Positions 23,233-36,122 of a DNA stretch of 64,000 bases are shown in pieces. Location of the stretch: the NCBI GenBank assembly GCA_050084985.1, contig JBITNC010000001.1, positions 74,834,001-74,898,000 of the forward strand, read 5' to 3'. The DNA comes from Nageia nagi (lineage: Eukaryota; Pinophyta). The position numbers and the translations under genes were made by a program. Position 1 is the stretch's first letter, and each line of letters opens with the position of its first letter. Under the pieces are notes generated by a model. It was not told where the DNA came from. It worked only from the letters and a program-made list of their open reading frames with translations, and ran no database searches.

Positions 23233-24072
23233 GCCTTTAAAGACATACAAAGATAAAGGATGGGATTATCATTAGGAGGAGACTAGATAAAGGGTATATT
23301 ACAAAATATCCAAGGCTTCTATCAACTAAATATTGGATAGAGAATCAAGGACTTGAACATTATTTGTGAAGCAAACCTTTGCAAGGTCTTCTTATTTGTA
23401 ACAAGTGAATCTCTTATCTCAAGAATTATCATGCTTTCATTATATTATTAAATCATTCATTTGCTTATCATTTCATCTTTCATTGCATCTTTAATTTGAT
23501 CATTAACAAAGCATCGATAATGTACTATTACTAGGCATTGACATCATAATAGTGTATATGATATTGCTCACTCTTGATGTATTCCTTTCCTTGATCAATT
23601 GAATATACATATTAATGAAATGAACTTGTATGCTTAATCATCTGTTATCATATTCCTACTTTATGTCAACTAACTAATAGATCAAATAGTGCATGTGTTA
23701 ATTCCTTAATTAATTACACTATCACATTATTTAAGGTCTATATTGGATATATTTTAACTCTTTTTTACAATCAATACCTTTGATGCTATAAAAAAATTAT
23801 TTAATAAATAATAATTCATTTTTAGGCATCTACATATATTCCATGAACATAGTGATTTTTCAATGATATGATATGCATATATTTCATTTTAAACCATTTT
23901 CATATCACAACAATTAAGCTTTAAGGTCCATTTCAACATAGTGACATAATTTTCTTGATTATCATGGCATAACTCACCTTGAAAATTATTCTTTCAAGAT
24001 GAATTTCATGTTCATAATCCATTGGTTTTTACTAGGTTTCAAACCAAAATTCTAAGGTTTATCCAACCTAAT

Positions 24073-24780
24073 TGTAAATGCCTCAAAATAAAATTTTATA
24101 TATTTAATAAATCATTTTAATCCCTTAACATATTATTATGTAAAAAGAGATTAAAAATGTATAAAAGAGGTGTAGGACATGTATTTGACCCTTGTGGATT
24201 GTACAAGGGGTCAAAATATCAAAGTCATGTAAACTTGTATCATATATAAAGACATCATTTGATGACCTATAGATCATAAGCAAATCATGGAAAAATAATC
24301 ATTTCAAGCTAATACAAGGATTATCAATTGAAGATAATTTGAAAGATTACAACTTACTTTATCTATCTACATTGCACATCTATTATTATGTAAGTTTGCA
24401 TGTATATTCATAATTTGATTATTTGCTAATTCATTCATAGTTACATTCTTGTTTGCATATATAATTTCACTTATCCTATGACATTGATGGATGCCAATTC
24501 TAGGATGCTAGTGGCATACTTGTTCATGAATGTATGCTTTGTCTTTTGTGCATTTTATGATTAACTAAATGAATATAGAATCTAAGTAAATACTACTGCA
24601 TTCCTGCTATATGTTATTGCCATATTTTTGATATATGCATCAATATTTACAAAGTAGAACAATAGTGTATTAATCAACCCCATTTGCATTAATTGCATCA
24701 TTTATCTTCTACACCAATAAAACATCAAATCTTAAAATGATTTTTATAAAACTATTTTCCCAATCTAGATGCTTTTAAGA
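24073..24780 (+). repeat. second copy of the TGTAGATGCC LTR (probably solo or truncated)
   Basis: From TGTAAATGCCTCAAAATAAA it follows the LTR at 23061 closely for about 170 bp (including the dyad and TATA box), then more loosely. No polypurine tract precedes it. I could not fix its right end; the pairing weakens near 24780. Confidence 0.6.
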
Positions 24781-27700
24781 GAGAGAGTTTAAATCATATG
24801 CATCCATTTTTTATTGCATTTCATAGGAAATGAAATTAATCAACTTGATTAAAAAATAGATTATTTATTTTCCAAAACTCATTTAATACAATTATTGAGA
24901 TTTAATAATAAATTAAGACTTTTTTATTTTCATATACATGAACTAAAAATAATTCCATCATTTTTATAATAAAGTACAATTTAAATGTATAGTATAAAAT
25001 AATCCATTTTCATAACATCAATATTTATGAAATTCAACCACTAAATCTTACATGTTCATGATTATCTACCTAACCATTTACATTTATAATATTAGATATT
25101 TCAAATTTAATTTACATAATTGAAATTGCCCATATTCCTAATAAATCAAAATATAGGATCCTAAATCTTCATCTTTATTTCTCTAATGTCATGAGAGTTT
25201 TAGATGTTATCTTTCTTTTGCAAAAGTGAGATGGAATGGTAGCTTAAGGATAGGATTTGGATCAAAACAATAATTTCCCTAAAATGCATCTATATGCACT
25301 CATAAGAAAAGAATGTGCAAATAATTATTTTCTAAATTTCTCCTAGGTTTTCAAAATACCTTGAAAATTTAGATAATTTACTTAAGTTCTACAGTATTAA
25401 ATTTTAACTCAAAAATATCACACAAATTAATATCTTTTCCTTAATACTAACTCAATAGATTAGGATATAAATTTACTCAATAAATTTAATCCTATTTTTT
25501 CCCATTTAATATATTTATTTATTTTTCCAAAAATAAATCACATTCATAAGAGCATCACTTAATTGAAAAATAACAAATTGATGTTAATTATAAGTATAGT
25601 TTAAGTAAGAACCTTCCTTTCTTAAAATATTTACATATGTCTCACTTTAATTTTTTCTAAATAACCAAATGATATTTTAAATAATTCTATACCAAGAATA
25701 CCAACTTAAAATCCATATTATCACTTTATAAACATTTAATTTTTTCTTAATGTTTTCTATTAATATGAATTTTCTAATTTAAGCTAAATTATTTATCACT
25801 AAATAAATCAAACCATATTATTTATAATAATTATTATTTGATTAAATTTAAATTTCATATTTTAATCTAGTAATTTACTAAATCAAATCCTTATTTAAAC
25901 TTAGCCATTTTTAATTTAATATTTAACTAATTAAATTAGTAAATACTTAGTTAAATTTACAACTCGTATTTAATTATGCCATAGGCATCCTCCTTTGAGC
26001 TTTGGAAGCTCATTTTCAAATAGATGGTTGAGAATTTGCTAGAGAGTAGTTCCACCATGAAATAGTTTTTAGCCTTTGGATTTAATTTTTAATTTATTTT
26101 ACATGGCCATGTATTTTGTCATGATACTAATGTTGCATATTATCATACTATATCTTTTAAATAATCATTTAATTGATAAATAATATGTCTTATCTAATAT
26201 AAAAAATGTATAACAAATATTTAATGAATTAAATAATATTAAAAATAAATTTACCAAAATAAAATGTGTTATTAATTATAAATATGATCTTTTAAAAAAT
26301 GATAGTTCAATATATAAGTATGAATTTATTTTTATTGAATACTTTCAGTTAGTACATTATTATTTAATTTCATTTGTGATTATTGTATATAATATTTTTT
26401 ATTTGATTGAATATAACATTTTCTATTTGATTTTTAATACTTAATATGTGGATATTATTTTTTTTCTAATGATATATCTAAAAAAAGTGTAGTTCAACAT
26501 TTATCTTATTATTTACTTTAACTTTTATTTGATTGAGTGTAATATTCTTTCTTTTGAAGAACATAAAAAAAGTACAAACACAAAATTAATATTTTATGAT
26601 TACAAGAAGATTATATTTACAATAAATATTTATTGTTACAACCATTTTGGTCGATTTAGAATTATTATGTTTGATAAAATATTTTTACTAATATTACATA
26701 CTTATATTTTACTATTATAACTAGTAACTTATAACTTAACAATAATCATGATTTTTTAATATTTTTGAAAGTAAAAAATTATTGATATGTGCATAGCCAT
26801 ATACTTTTATTTTCTTCTCAAAACGTCTCTACAAATCAAAATAATTTTTTACAATTAATTTTGGATTATTATGCTTACATTATTACTGTTATTATTTTAG
26901 TTTTTTTAAATTATTATTATTTATTTTATTATCATGTAAATTGTTAAGATAATACATAAAACAAATTTATGATCTTTAATAATTGATAAATAATTTATAT
27001 TCATTAGTTTTTAGAGATTACAGATAAGTATTTATTTTTTAAATCATAAATAAAATTTATAGAAAAGAAATGCATAGTTAAATATTTATGAAATGAAAGT
27101 TTATTATAATATTATGAATTTCAACTATTACATTAGAATATAAAATTTTCATGTATTCATTTTGATAATATGGTATTTACATGTTATTTTAATGTAGTAA
27201 TTTGTAGTCATGTTAGTAGAAAATATATAATAAAAATAAAGTATCCACATATGATATATCCTCTTAATAGTGCATAAGGATAATCCACATAACATCATAT
27301 GGACATAAATTATAGTATAACTATCAAAATGTATTAAAAACTATAAATATATTACATCATCTTTGTATGCTAGTAAACTATGATGGATTACTCCCTCAAT
27401 CATTATGAGTTGTAAAATTTAGAGGATTGTGTAAGAATATAACATCATATTTCTTCAAGTATAATTGATATGGGAAAGAAAAATATATAAAATTCATACT
27501 AGCTTTATCAAACTAACAATAAAACTAAACCATGCATTACAATATAATTATAAAGTACTATGTTAAGTTATTATAATTATCTAGGTAATTAAAATTTCTA
27601 ATTAATATTTTTCATTATAAAAGATTTGATTTTTTTAATTTATATAATTATTAATACTTTTTAGAATGTTTTGATGATTATTTTGTAATTAGAATAGAAT

Positions 27701-29190
27701 AACCTACAAAAATATGTACAATAAGATTTAAATATAAACTAATGAATTTTAGAATTCATATAATCTCTTGATACAATTCTTAATAAAGAAAAGTTTTCAA
27801 TGAAATCATTCAAATATTTTAGTGTTACTTATCCATAACATTCATAACACATAATTTAACTCATATTGATAAAAAGATATGAAGTTCTCAAAAGATATTT
27901 ATTTTCATAATGTATGCACAAAGTGAAAAAATTGCATTTGATAAATTACTTCTCTTGATAATAAATTTTTATATTTAATAAGTTTAAACTCCATATCTAT
28001 ATTTATTAATATGGTTGGTAATATATTTTGAAGTATAATTAAGATATAAAAATATTATGTATGACAATAATGTTACCTATCTAGTATAAAAGATAAATTA
28101 TTATTAAAAATAAATATTAAAATATAATGGTATAATAAACAAGATCATTAATATGACCATATAAAAATAGGATGATTACAATTAATTTATTAAAATATAT
28201 TTAAATATTTCCATATTATAACAAATCATCCATTATTTATTTACATCCTTGAATAGCATTGTATGTATGCAAGGATATTAGCAATTAAAGAATTAAAACC
28301 TTGTTATTATATGATATATATGAAATAAATATCAATTCTTTGATGAATATATCAATTTGAGGAGGTAGTAACTATATTAATTATATGAGATTTCTTAGTT
28401 GTCATCATTTTCCCATGATATGAGTAGTGAGATATGCATATAGAAAAATAAAAATACTACTTGTAATCAACCATAAAATGTTATAATATAGAAATATTAT
28501 ATTATTAATGTGATAACGTATTATTAGATTTTTATTAAAAAAAATATTGATATAGTTAGTTAACTGTAATTTTCATATTAACTATCTCAAGCTAAATATA
28601 GATATTTTTAAATATACATATGATAATATGATTGCACATAAATACTAAACATACAATGAATTTTAGATCTTTTTAAAATCTATATTACCATATGTGATCA
28701 AAATAACATGTAGGAAAAACTCAATATAAGATTAAAATATAATTCATTTCCTACACATGTTCATTATCTAGTTGAGGTGCTATATTATACCTTTATATAC
28801 CTTTGAATCTAGGATAGCCTAGAACACCTTGAATTAACTAAAAAAAACTTATTTATATGTTAGCAATACTCTCTATCCTCAAAACAATATGAATGTTTCT
28901 AAGTTACCATTTATAATGAAGCATTGATATATATAGATACATATATATATTGTTCACAATTTTTTTGACATCTAAATCATATATATAATTTTGTAAACAT
29001 AATTAAAGAGATGTATAATATTTTATTTTTTATTGTTTATTTAAATAATTAGAAAAAATATATATATTATAATACAATGAAGTTTTTCTTTCTATATTAT
29101 AAAAGGAATGTATGGTATTTATTACTTAAATTGATTAATAAATGAAATCGAGTCAATTAACATAATACACTATGACAAAATGAAACACAA
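24781..29190. other. very A+T-rich stretch, no gene seen
   Basis: About 4.4 kb with dense stops in all frames and no frame above about 65 codons. I see no domain, LTR terminus or clear tandem array. The composition is visibly more A+T-rich than the coding remnants on either side. It could be the decayed interior of a non-coding element. Confidence 0.5.
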
Positions 29191-31389
29191 AAATGATTTT
29201 TGTATTTCATCCATCTACAAAGTTTCATGATTTGGGTAAGAATCTTTGGGGCAACTTATAGTATAAAAGGCAATGTAGTGCAAATTTTGTTAAAGCTATT
29301 ATATCATAAACTCAATATGAGCTTAAATGGGGTGGCACCAGTGAAGAATTCATTGGGTAGCTATGAATTATTTGTGCATGCTTACATTGAACAAAAGGTT
29401 GCATGATGATCCCATATACAAGAGTGTCAAGGGAGAGGGAAAGAGGATAAATGGGAGGGAAGGAGAAGCATGTAAGTATACCAACCTAGGTGGGGTCAAT
29501 GGGTGATTAGCAAGGTTGATGGCCTAAGGAGGATACTTACATTACACTTGGGAGGGGTCTCTTCCTAGCATTTCCCAATGTAGAGAGTGCATGTCATAAT
29601 TTGTGGAAGAGAGGGCTCGCATCCAAGTAACCTCCACCAAGCCCAAATCCTAAATCGCCAACATTGTGGGTCTTCCATTAGATTCTTTTCTGTTACAAAT
29701 ATTGTTGCATCCCATTAGTATCATTTATTTGAGGACCACATAAGTAATAATTCAATATCTTGTTTGGGAATAGAATGATTTTAGATCAATATTGATTGTA
29801 TTCTTGGTAAGTAGATGATGTATATTCCTAGGTGATTAATCTTACATTCTAGCTTTGATATGAGTAGCTACTTTAGTGTGGCCATATATCTTCAACCCTT
29901 TTTCTTTACCTTACAGAGTTGTTCTTTCTAAAATATAGTGACCAACATTATACAAAAGTAGCTCTCTAAATAAAATGTGATGGAACCACTAGCTAGATTA
30001 AATTAGGAGCAAAGAACCTACCAACGCTATGAATACTGACCTCAAATTTTCAAATAATGAGAGAGGTAAGTGAAAATATTGGTTTGTACTTATTTTATAT
30101 GTCCTGATCAACCTTCTTAAATCTTCATATCATATTCTATCCTCATTCTCTTCTTGTCATGATGTATTCATATTTTCCTTTAACTCATTGCTAGTTACTT
30201 GCCCACAAGTTTCTAACAAGTTGTAGACATAATGATTTTGTGTTAAAAAGAAATGGTTATTCTTTTATCACACAAAATTGAAGTATATAGGTGTTTAATT
30301 CAAAATCACTTGCATGCGTTGGATAATATTTTTCATGTTTTGTATTCAATAACATTTTTATGTTAGATTTCTTCAATATAATTTTGTATTACTTGTCTCT
30401 TACATTTTATTTTTAACTTGTTCATATTTTTTTGTATGCACATAAGTTGTTAAATTAATTTTAGTATACTAATGTTTAATTTTCTATGCATAAGGTATAT
30501 GTTTAGGCTTCCTTTATATATGTGTAAGCATTATTTTGGAATACAAATCAGTTATATTTGATAATGATAGTTGGTGACTTACTTGGGAGATTTATATTTA
30601 CATCATATGCATTTTCTTTGAAGAGTGAGAATGCATAATGTTGAATCAATGATTGTCAATCAATTTTGGACCATGTATGATAATGCAAATTCTTTGGAGC
30701 ATCAATTTATTATGCTATGTATCTATTAGCATTATCTAGGGGCTAAGGATGGCTACTTTTCCAATAGCATGGAAAGTTGGCATTGAACTCAAGTTGTTGG
30801 AGAATATCCTATCCAACTTTCCCAACACCATCAAAGCCCACTCTAAAGGAACTTTAAAAGCAAATTAGATGTTGTAATTGTGAATACATTGGTATATGTG
30901 TATGCAAAATATGAAATATATAGAATGCATTTGAGTTATTTGACAAGATGTATGTAATAGTTATAGCCTCACAACATGTAGCGATCACAAAATATGAATA
31001 ACATGATAGAATTTTAGGTAGGTACAATTTTCAAGAGTAAATCCCAACCTTGTAATCTTTTTCATATCTTTCCAACATGTGCCATGATGGGAATTCTATA
31101 GGAAGGTGTAGAAATCCCTCAAAGAGTGGTTACAAATAGTCATGCAAATAGCATAATATGTTTATGTATTCTACTTGCAAATAGCCAAGTAGCACTAGTA
31201 GATGGGTGTTGTAGAGAATCTTATTGTAATTATTCTTGGGTAGATTATTATATATGTATATTTTATCATCTTTCACTATGCAAACACACCAAATAGGGTG
31301 CTCAATGACATCTTCTTAGTACATGTACACCACTTAAAATGTAGAAGCAAGGATGATTTTCCAAGTAAGGACATTGATGAAATACAAAG
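29191..31389. other. unassigned sequence with a GC-richer island
   Basis: Between about 29320 and 29690 the composition is clearly richer in G+C (AGGGAGAGGGAAAGAGG, GGGAGGGAAGGAG, ACTTGGGAGGGGTC). The short frame at 29200-29406 shows no recognised domain. A GGCTCGCATCC stretch near 29615 is only loosely like a pol III B box. The rest, to 31389, shows nothing I can name. Confidence 0.35.
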
Positions 31390-32111
31390 TGTAGACTCTA
31401 AATTATAATGCAAAAAATAAATAAACATAATTAAATGAATTATCTACAATATACAATTGAATACACAATAAACACTATATCAGATCACAGTAGATATACA
31501 TAAAAAGTGTGCACTTAATATGAAGCATGTGTACAATCCCCAAAAGCATATAGCAATGAGTCTCTAGAGGACTATGATTAGAATTTAGATGAGCTTGTAA
31601 TGAATATTTTCTAGAATGAATCCATAACCCATGCTTTGAAATCTAGACCTCCTGACCTAAAAAGTGAATGTCATTGGTTGCATAGAAGTGGCATGCTACT
31701 GACGGCATAGGAATGCCTATTTCATTTTGTGAGTAAGAGAGAGATACTTCAAAGATTATAGTATAACAAATTTTTATAGATAGGTAGCATAAAGATATAC
31801 TATTAGTTCAATGTTTGGAATAACCACCTATCAGAGAGATTTGATAGGGATGTCAACCTTCACCTCCCATATTTATAACCTATAAGGAAATAGAAAGGAG
31901 TGAGGTTGACATATAGCAATAACAATAATCATTTTAATATTCAAGATAACTTCAAATATAAACCATGGTATATGATATTACATTGGTCCTATTACATGGT
32001 ACTACAATATAATAGCATTTTACCTTAATTTATACATTATTATCTTTTAATCATTTAATGTGCTACATATGATTTATTAAATAAATAATAAATCATGTTT
32101 AGATGTCTACA
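31390..32111 (-). repeat. solo LTR (TGTAGACTC family)
   Basis: Plus-strand ends are TGTAGACTCTAAATT and AGATGTCTACA; read minus it starts TGTAGACATCTAAACATG. It matches the LTRs at 43322, 48077 and 53145. The flanks CAAAG and CAAAA form a 5-bp duplication with one mismatch, and neither a primer-binding site nor a polypurine tract adjoins it. This fits an element reduced to one LTR by recombination. Confidence 0.8.
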
Positions 32112-34120
32112 CAAAAGAAATAAGAAGACTCTTGGATGTATTTAGATTGAATTTGATAGAGTATTTGCACTTTTGTTATAGGAGATAGATTAAACACATG
32201 AGATCTATGATAATTTGAAGAAACTATCGAGTAAGATGAAGGTAGTAAATTATATTTCCAAATACAATACTTGCATTTAATGATGTGGAAGATAAAGATA
32301 AAGAATAGCTTAGAAAATTTGGCAATACATTCAATTTATTAAATACTTCCCTAGAAACGTTATCAAGATTGTGAAGAACCTTCAACTATATGATAACTAT
32401 AATTCTACAATGAATTTTATCCCTAGGACTATTGCAAGGAACATTGCTACGAGGGATGCAAATTGATTTCTTCATTTCAAATGTGGAGAATGTTCTTATG
32501 GGGAATATTGGTGATATAAATTAATGCGAATCGATTTCAAAATTCCATCATTTCATTTTTTTAAAAAGTGTTATTATTAAATATTTGTATGAATATATAA
32601 TGTTTTTGATTATCAACATCATATTTTAGGAATCATCTTCTATTGTAGAGTAAAGAGTTGGAGAAGGAAGAATGTAAATCACAAAAATGAAAGGAGAAAT
32701 ATTTGAAGTAAATAAAGAATATTCAACAAATAATAAATTATTTTAGTAGGATTAAAAGTAACAAGGTATTTTTGACTTAAAGAGAGTAGAACAACTTTGA
32801 TGTGTACTTTGCTCTTCGCTTTATTAGGATTAATGAAGGGAGTGAGCAATGCAAAAGTCTTGCAGGTAGTCCAAGTTGTTAAGTTCAAACCATGATTAAT
32901 ACTATTTCTTATCACTTTTTGGGCATTAGAACCTTAGAATGCATCAAGTGCAAATTGGATAAGATGCCACATAGCTTCCTTCAATAATTAAGTTATGGAT
33001 TAATGTGATGGTTTCCACTTCTACATTAATAGTAAAATCAATGAGGTGTAGAAAATACCCTTGCTAATAGGGTGCTCCTCTAGCCATCACATCAACATAT
33101 TAACCACTGCATCACACCACTTCTACATTGACTATTTAACTTTCTTCTTACCATTTCTAATTTCAACTCCTATCTCTCCTTTCATTTGCTTGCTAAATTG
33201 CCTATACAAGAGTAGAATATTACTAGTAGGGGTACTCATTCTCTCAATAGTTTTCTTTTCTAGTTTTTATTTTCTTATTTTTCAATATATCTTTGAATCT
33301 ACTATTAGCTATATGCATTTTAGAGATAAGTCATTACACTGTCACTAGCCCACTCCATGGCTCCAAAAAGTTGGAAGGTTTGGTGGAAGAGCAACCTCTC
33401 ATGTTGACCTACCATAAGGGTTTTTGCAGATGAAGCGGAGAGGGAAATTATTGAGGATGAAAAGATTGAGTTGGGGAAGAGAAAATGATTTTTAAGACAA
33501 ATATTTCAACTCTACCACTTTTAAGGTGCCTAATTTATTTTCTTGTTAGATAGTAATTGAATTTTTAAACAACTTGTTAGAAACTTATTGATTTATTAAT
33601 TAAATACATATTAATAAAATATTTTTATTATGTTATCTCTTTTAATAAAAAAATAATACCTAAAATCAGAGAGCACAATTATTAATCTACAACATACCCA
33701 TTGCACAAGGTTACAATAACTAGTATATATTTAGTATGAAAACACTTTTCTTAAATGTATTTAATCATTTAAATAAATTTACTCCCTAAGGTTTGAATTC
33801 ATTAAACAAGATCTTGAATTATTTTTGCAAGAGGGGTTTTCAAACCAAGTTGAGGAAAGATATTAATACACCCAAAAAATATACTATAAGGATCCTGGAT
33901 ATACATAACAAGAAAATATTTATTTTTCCATCATCTTGAAAGGAAATAAGGTGAAGAATGAGTGAATTTATGGTTACACAATTATGACCATGGTTATCCC
34001 TAAATAAAAATGAACAAAAAAGAAAAACATAGAACAACATCAAACATGCATGCCCTCATGGTAGACTTACAACTCTAAACCCTCAATGAATTCCTTCCAA
34101 ATATGTGTAGAGTGGAATGG
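32112..34120. other. no gene seen
   Basis: The short frames at 32679-32915, 33061-33348 and 33840-34043 show no recognisable domain and lie in low-complexity A+T-rich DNA. I see no repeat boundary here. Confidence 0.4.
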
Positions 34121-34189
34121 TCATTTTTAGGCTAGAATAGAGAAAAGAGAGGGGAAAAATAATGCCCATTGGACCTTTGGTTCCATGCT

Positions 34190-34385
34190 CAACACACAAG
34201 ATAGGGGGCAAGGGGCAAGCAAGGGGGGTCGAACCCTTATGGGCTTCCACAATAGCCACCTACCACATGAGCAAGGAAGGGGGAGGAAAGAGGGACAAAC
34301 CCTCATGGATCCTACAACAACCATAGGACTTTCACATACTACACAAGATGGGGGGTGGCATGTAGGGGTTTAGAACCCCATGCCT
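34190..34385 (-). repeat. GC-rich minisatellite with B-box-like cores
   Basis: Three diverged units of about 70 bp. On the minus strand they contain GGGTTCTAAACCCC, then GGGTTTGTCCC, then GGGTTCGACCCC, each followed or preceded by runs such as CCACCCCCCATCTTGTG. GGGTTCGACCCC fits the tRNA T-arm / pol III B-box pattern. It stands out sharply from the A+T-rich surroundings. The short frames crossing it on both strands are by-products. Confidence 0.7.
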
Positions 34386-34390
34386 CCCAA

Positions 34391-36102
34391 TAATAAATAT
34401 TTTATTTAAAATAAAATAAAATAATTAATTTTACATTATTTTAACTTTTTAAATAAATCACCACTTAAAATAATTAATTTTATATTATTTTAACTTTTTT
34501 AATAAATCATAATTAAAATTAAGATTTAGTTTTAATTTATTTTATTACTAATTTATTTTTAAGAATAAATAAATATATGTTTTTAGTTTTTTAAAAAAAT
34601 TGATAAATTTAAATAATTTCATAACAAACATGTTTATTTATTTATCTTTAATTATATTTGGTTTTTCATAAAATTTAGGGTTTTTTAAATAACATTTTAG
34701 ATTTAAGTCCTATTTAAATCTATTTATTTTATCTAAATAAAATAAATAAAACTCAATTACATAAAAAGAGTTTAGGAGATTAATTTTAAAATATTCTAAT
34801 GGAAAATAGCTTTTTCCTCTTTTGAATTTTAGTCTACCCAAGTAATTTATCTTCATTTCTTGAAAACATAAGTAATAGTATCAGAAGGCTTAAACCTCTC
34901 ATTTTCCTACTTTAGATGAAAATTGTTGAGCTCCTGAATTCTATCAATATGCCCCTCTCAATCTTTGATGACTAAAAATACTAACCCATCCCTTTTATTT
35001 ATAGATTTTTCAAGAGAATAGGGTTTTCTAATTTTAGGTAAAATTTTAAATTTGTTTTATTCTCTTAAAATTAACATGGCTAGGAGACTGGTCATTAAAA
35101 CTTAGGGTGGGATGACCATCTCAATGTTAATTTCTCAACGAAGATGATAATTATCCTAATTTCTTATATTTATCTCTTTTAGCTTAGTTAGATTTTTTTC
35201 ACTTAAGTGTAAACTAATTTTAGCATTAAATTGTTATTTTAATAACTAAGAGATAATCCTAATTAATTTCTTAGAACAAGAAATCATATGAATAAATTTT
35301 GAAAGAATAATTAATTATTTCCTCAAAACTAATCATTTTATACTTTAACTAAATTTACTCTTAGTTAATTATTTATCTACAATTATATATTTTTCCTTTC
35401 TCTAGCTAGTTATCTACTCATAATTAGCTAATTTATTTATTTAATTTTAATGTGTATCTTATTTTGTAGGTGATATGTGGCCCAAGTTGTGGGTGCCAAC
35501 CCAACAAGTGGGTTAATGTATGGATTACCCTATAGATCCTCGATACATATAAGTCTAATATCAAAACAAATTTGGCAACTTATTCTGAGCTTAATAGTGG
35601 CATATTCCCCTTTAGGTATTCTTCAACACCACCTTGTCAAGATTGGAATTTGGATAGTCTATTCATCTTATGTGAGCTATTCTACCATTATTGTATATAT
35701 ATTTTATATATAAGCAAGTGAACGAAGCATTGACCTTGATCACTACACATAGTTCCTTCAAAAGAGGACCAATGGTGACCCATTGAGGATAGACATCATC
35801 TTGTTGAGGATTGACAATGGCTTGTTGAGTATCGATGATTATCATTTTATGATGGATCAATGAGCTATGGTTTTTATGATATCTTTATCTTACCATTTTT
35901 CATTTATATCTTACTTCCTTTTATTTGTATCAAGTAAGTACAATAGATAAGTATCTAAATTCCTATCTTAATAGTCACTAACTTAGATTACTTATTGAAT
36001 ATGATTTATTTCTTCTATAATTTATCATTTAACATTCCAATATAAGTAGGAAATGGGATTATTTATTATTATTATTATTATTTCTATTTTTACCATCCTA
36101 CA
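34391..36102 (+). repeat. probable LTR (right end certain, left end unresolved)
   Basis: The sequence ends ...TACCATCCTACA at 36102 and is followed at once by a primer-binding-site-like TTGGTGAACCC, shared with the elements at 48077 and 53145. So this is the 3' end of a plus-strand 5' LTR. I could not find its TG start; it may lie near the minisatellite or as far left as about 34100. A short (ATT)n run lies at about 36060-36082. Confidence 0.5.
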
Positions 36103-36104
36103 AA

Positions 36105-36122
36105 TTGGTGAACCCAACATCA
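36105..36122 (+). other. putative primer-binding site
   Basis: TTGGTGAACCCAACATC lies three bases after the LTR end. The core TTGGTGAACCC also follows the LTR at 48077 on the minus strand. I do not name the tRNA. Confidence 0.55.

Larger units (their letters stand above)
23061..23834 (+). repeat. 3' LTR of a plus-strand Ty3-type element
   Basis: It starts TGTAGATGCCTCAAAAATGA and ends TTTTTAGGCATCTACA, so the two ends are an unusually long inverted repeat (11 bp perfect). A TATATAAA box lies at 23225-23232, about 25 bp after a conserved dyad. A second copy of the same LTR family begins at 24073. The polypurine tract on its left makes it a 3' LTR. Confidence 0.75.

Noticed and set aside
29320-29690. 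SINE or pol III gene in the GC-richer island
   Set aside because: GGCTCGCATCC is only loosely like a B box, no A box lies at the right distance, and there is no tail or target duplication.
34127-34373. Coding frames on both strands over the GC-rich minisatellite
   Set aside because: They arise because GC-rich repeats lack stops; no domain is present and both strands are open at once.
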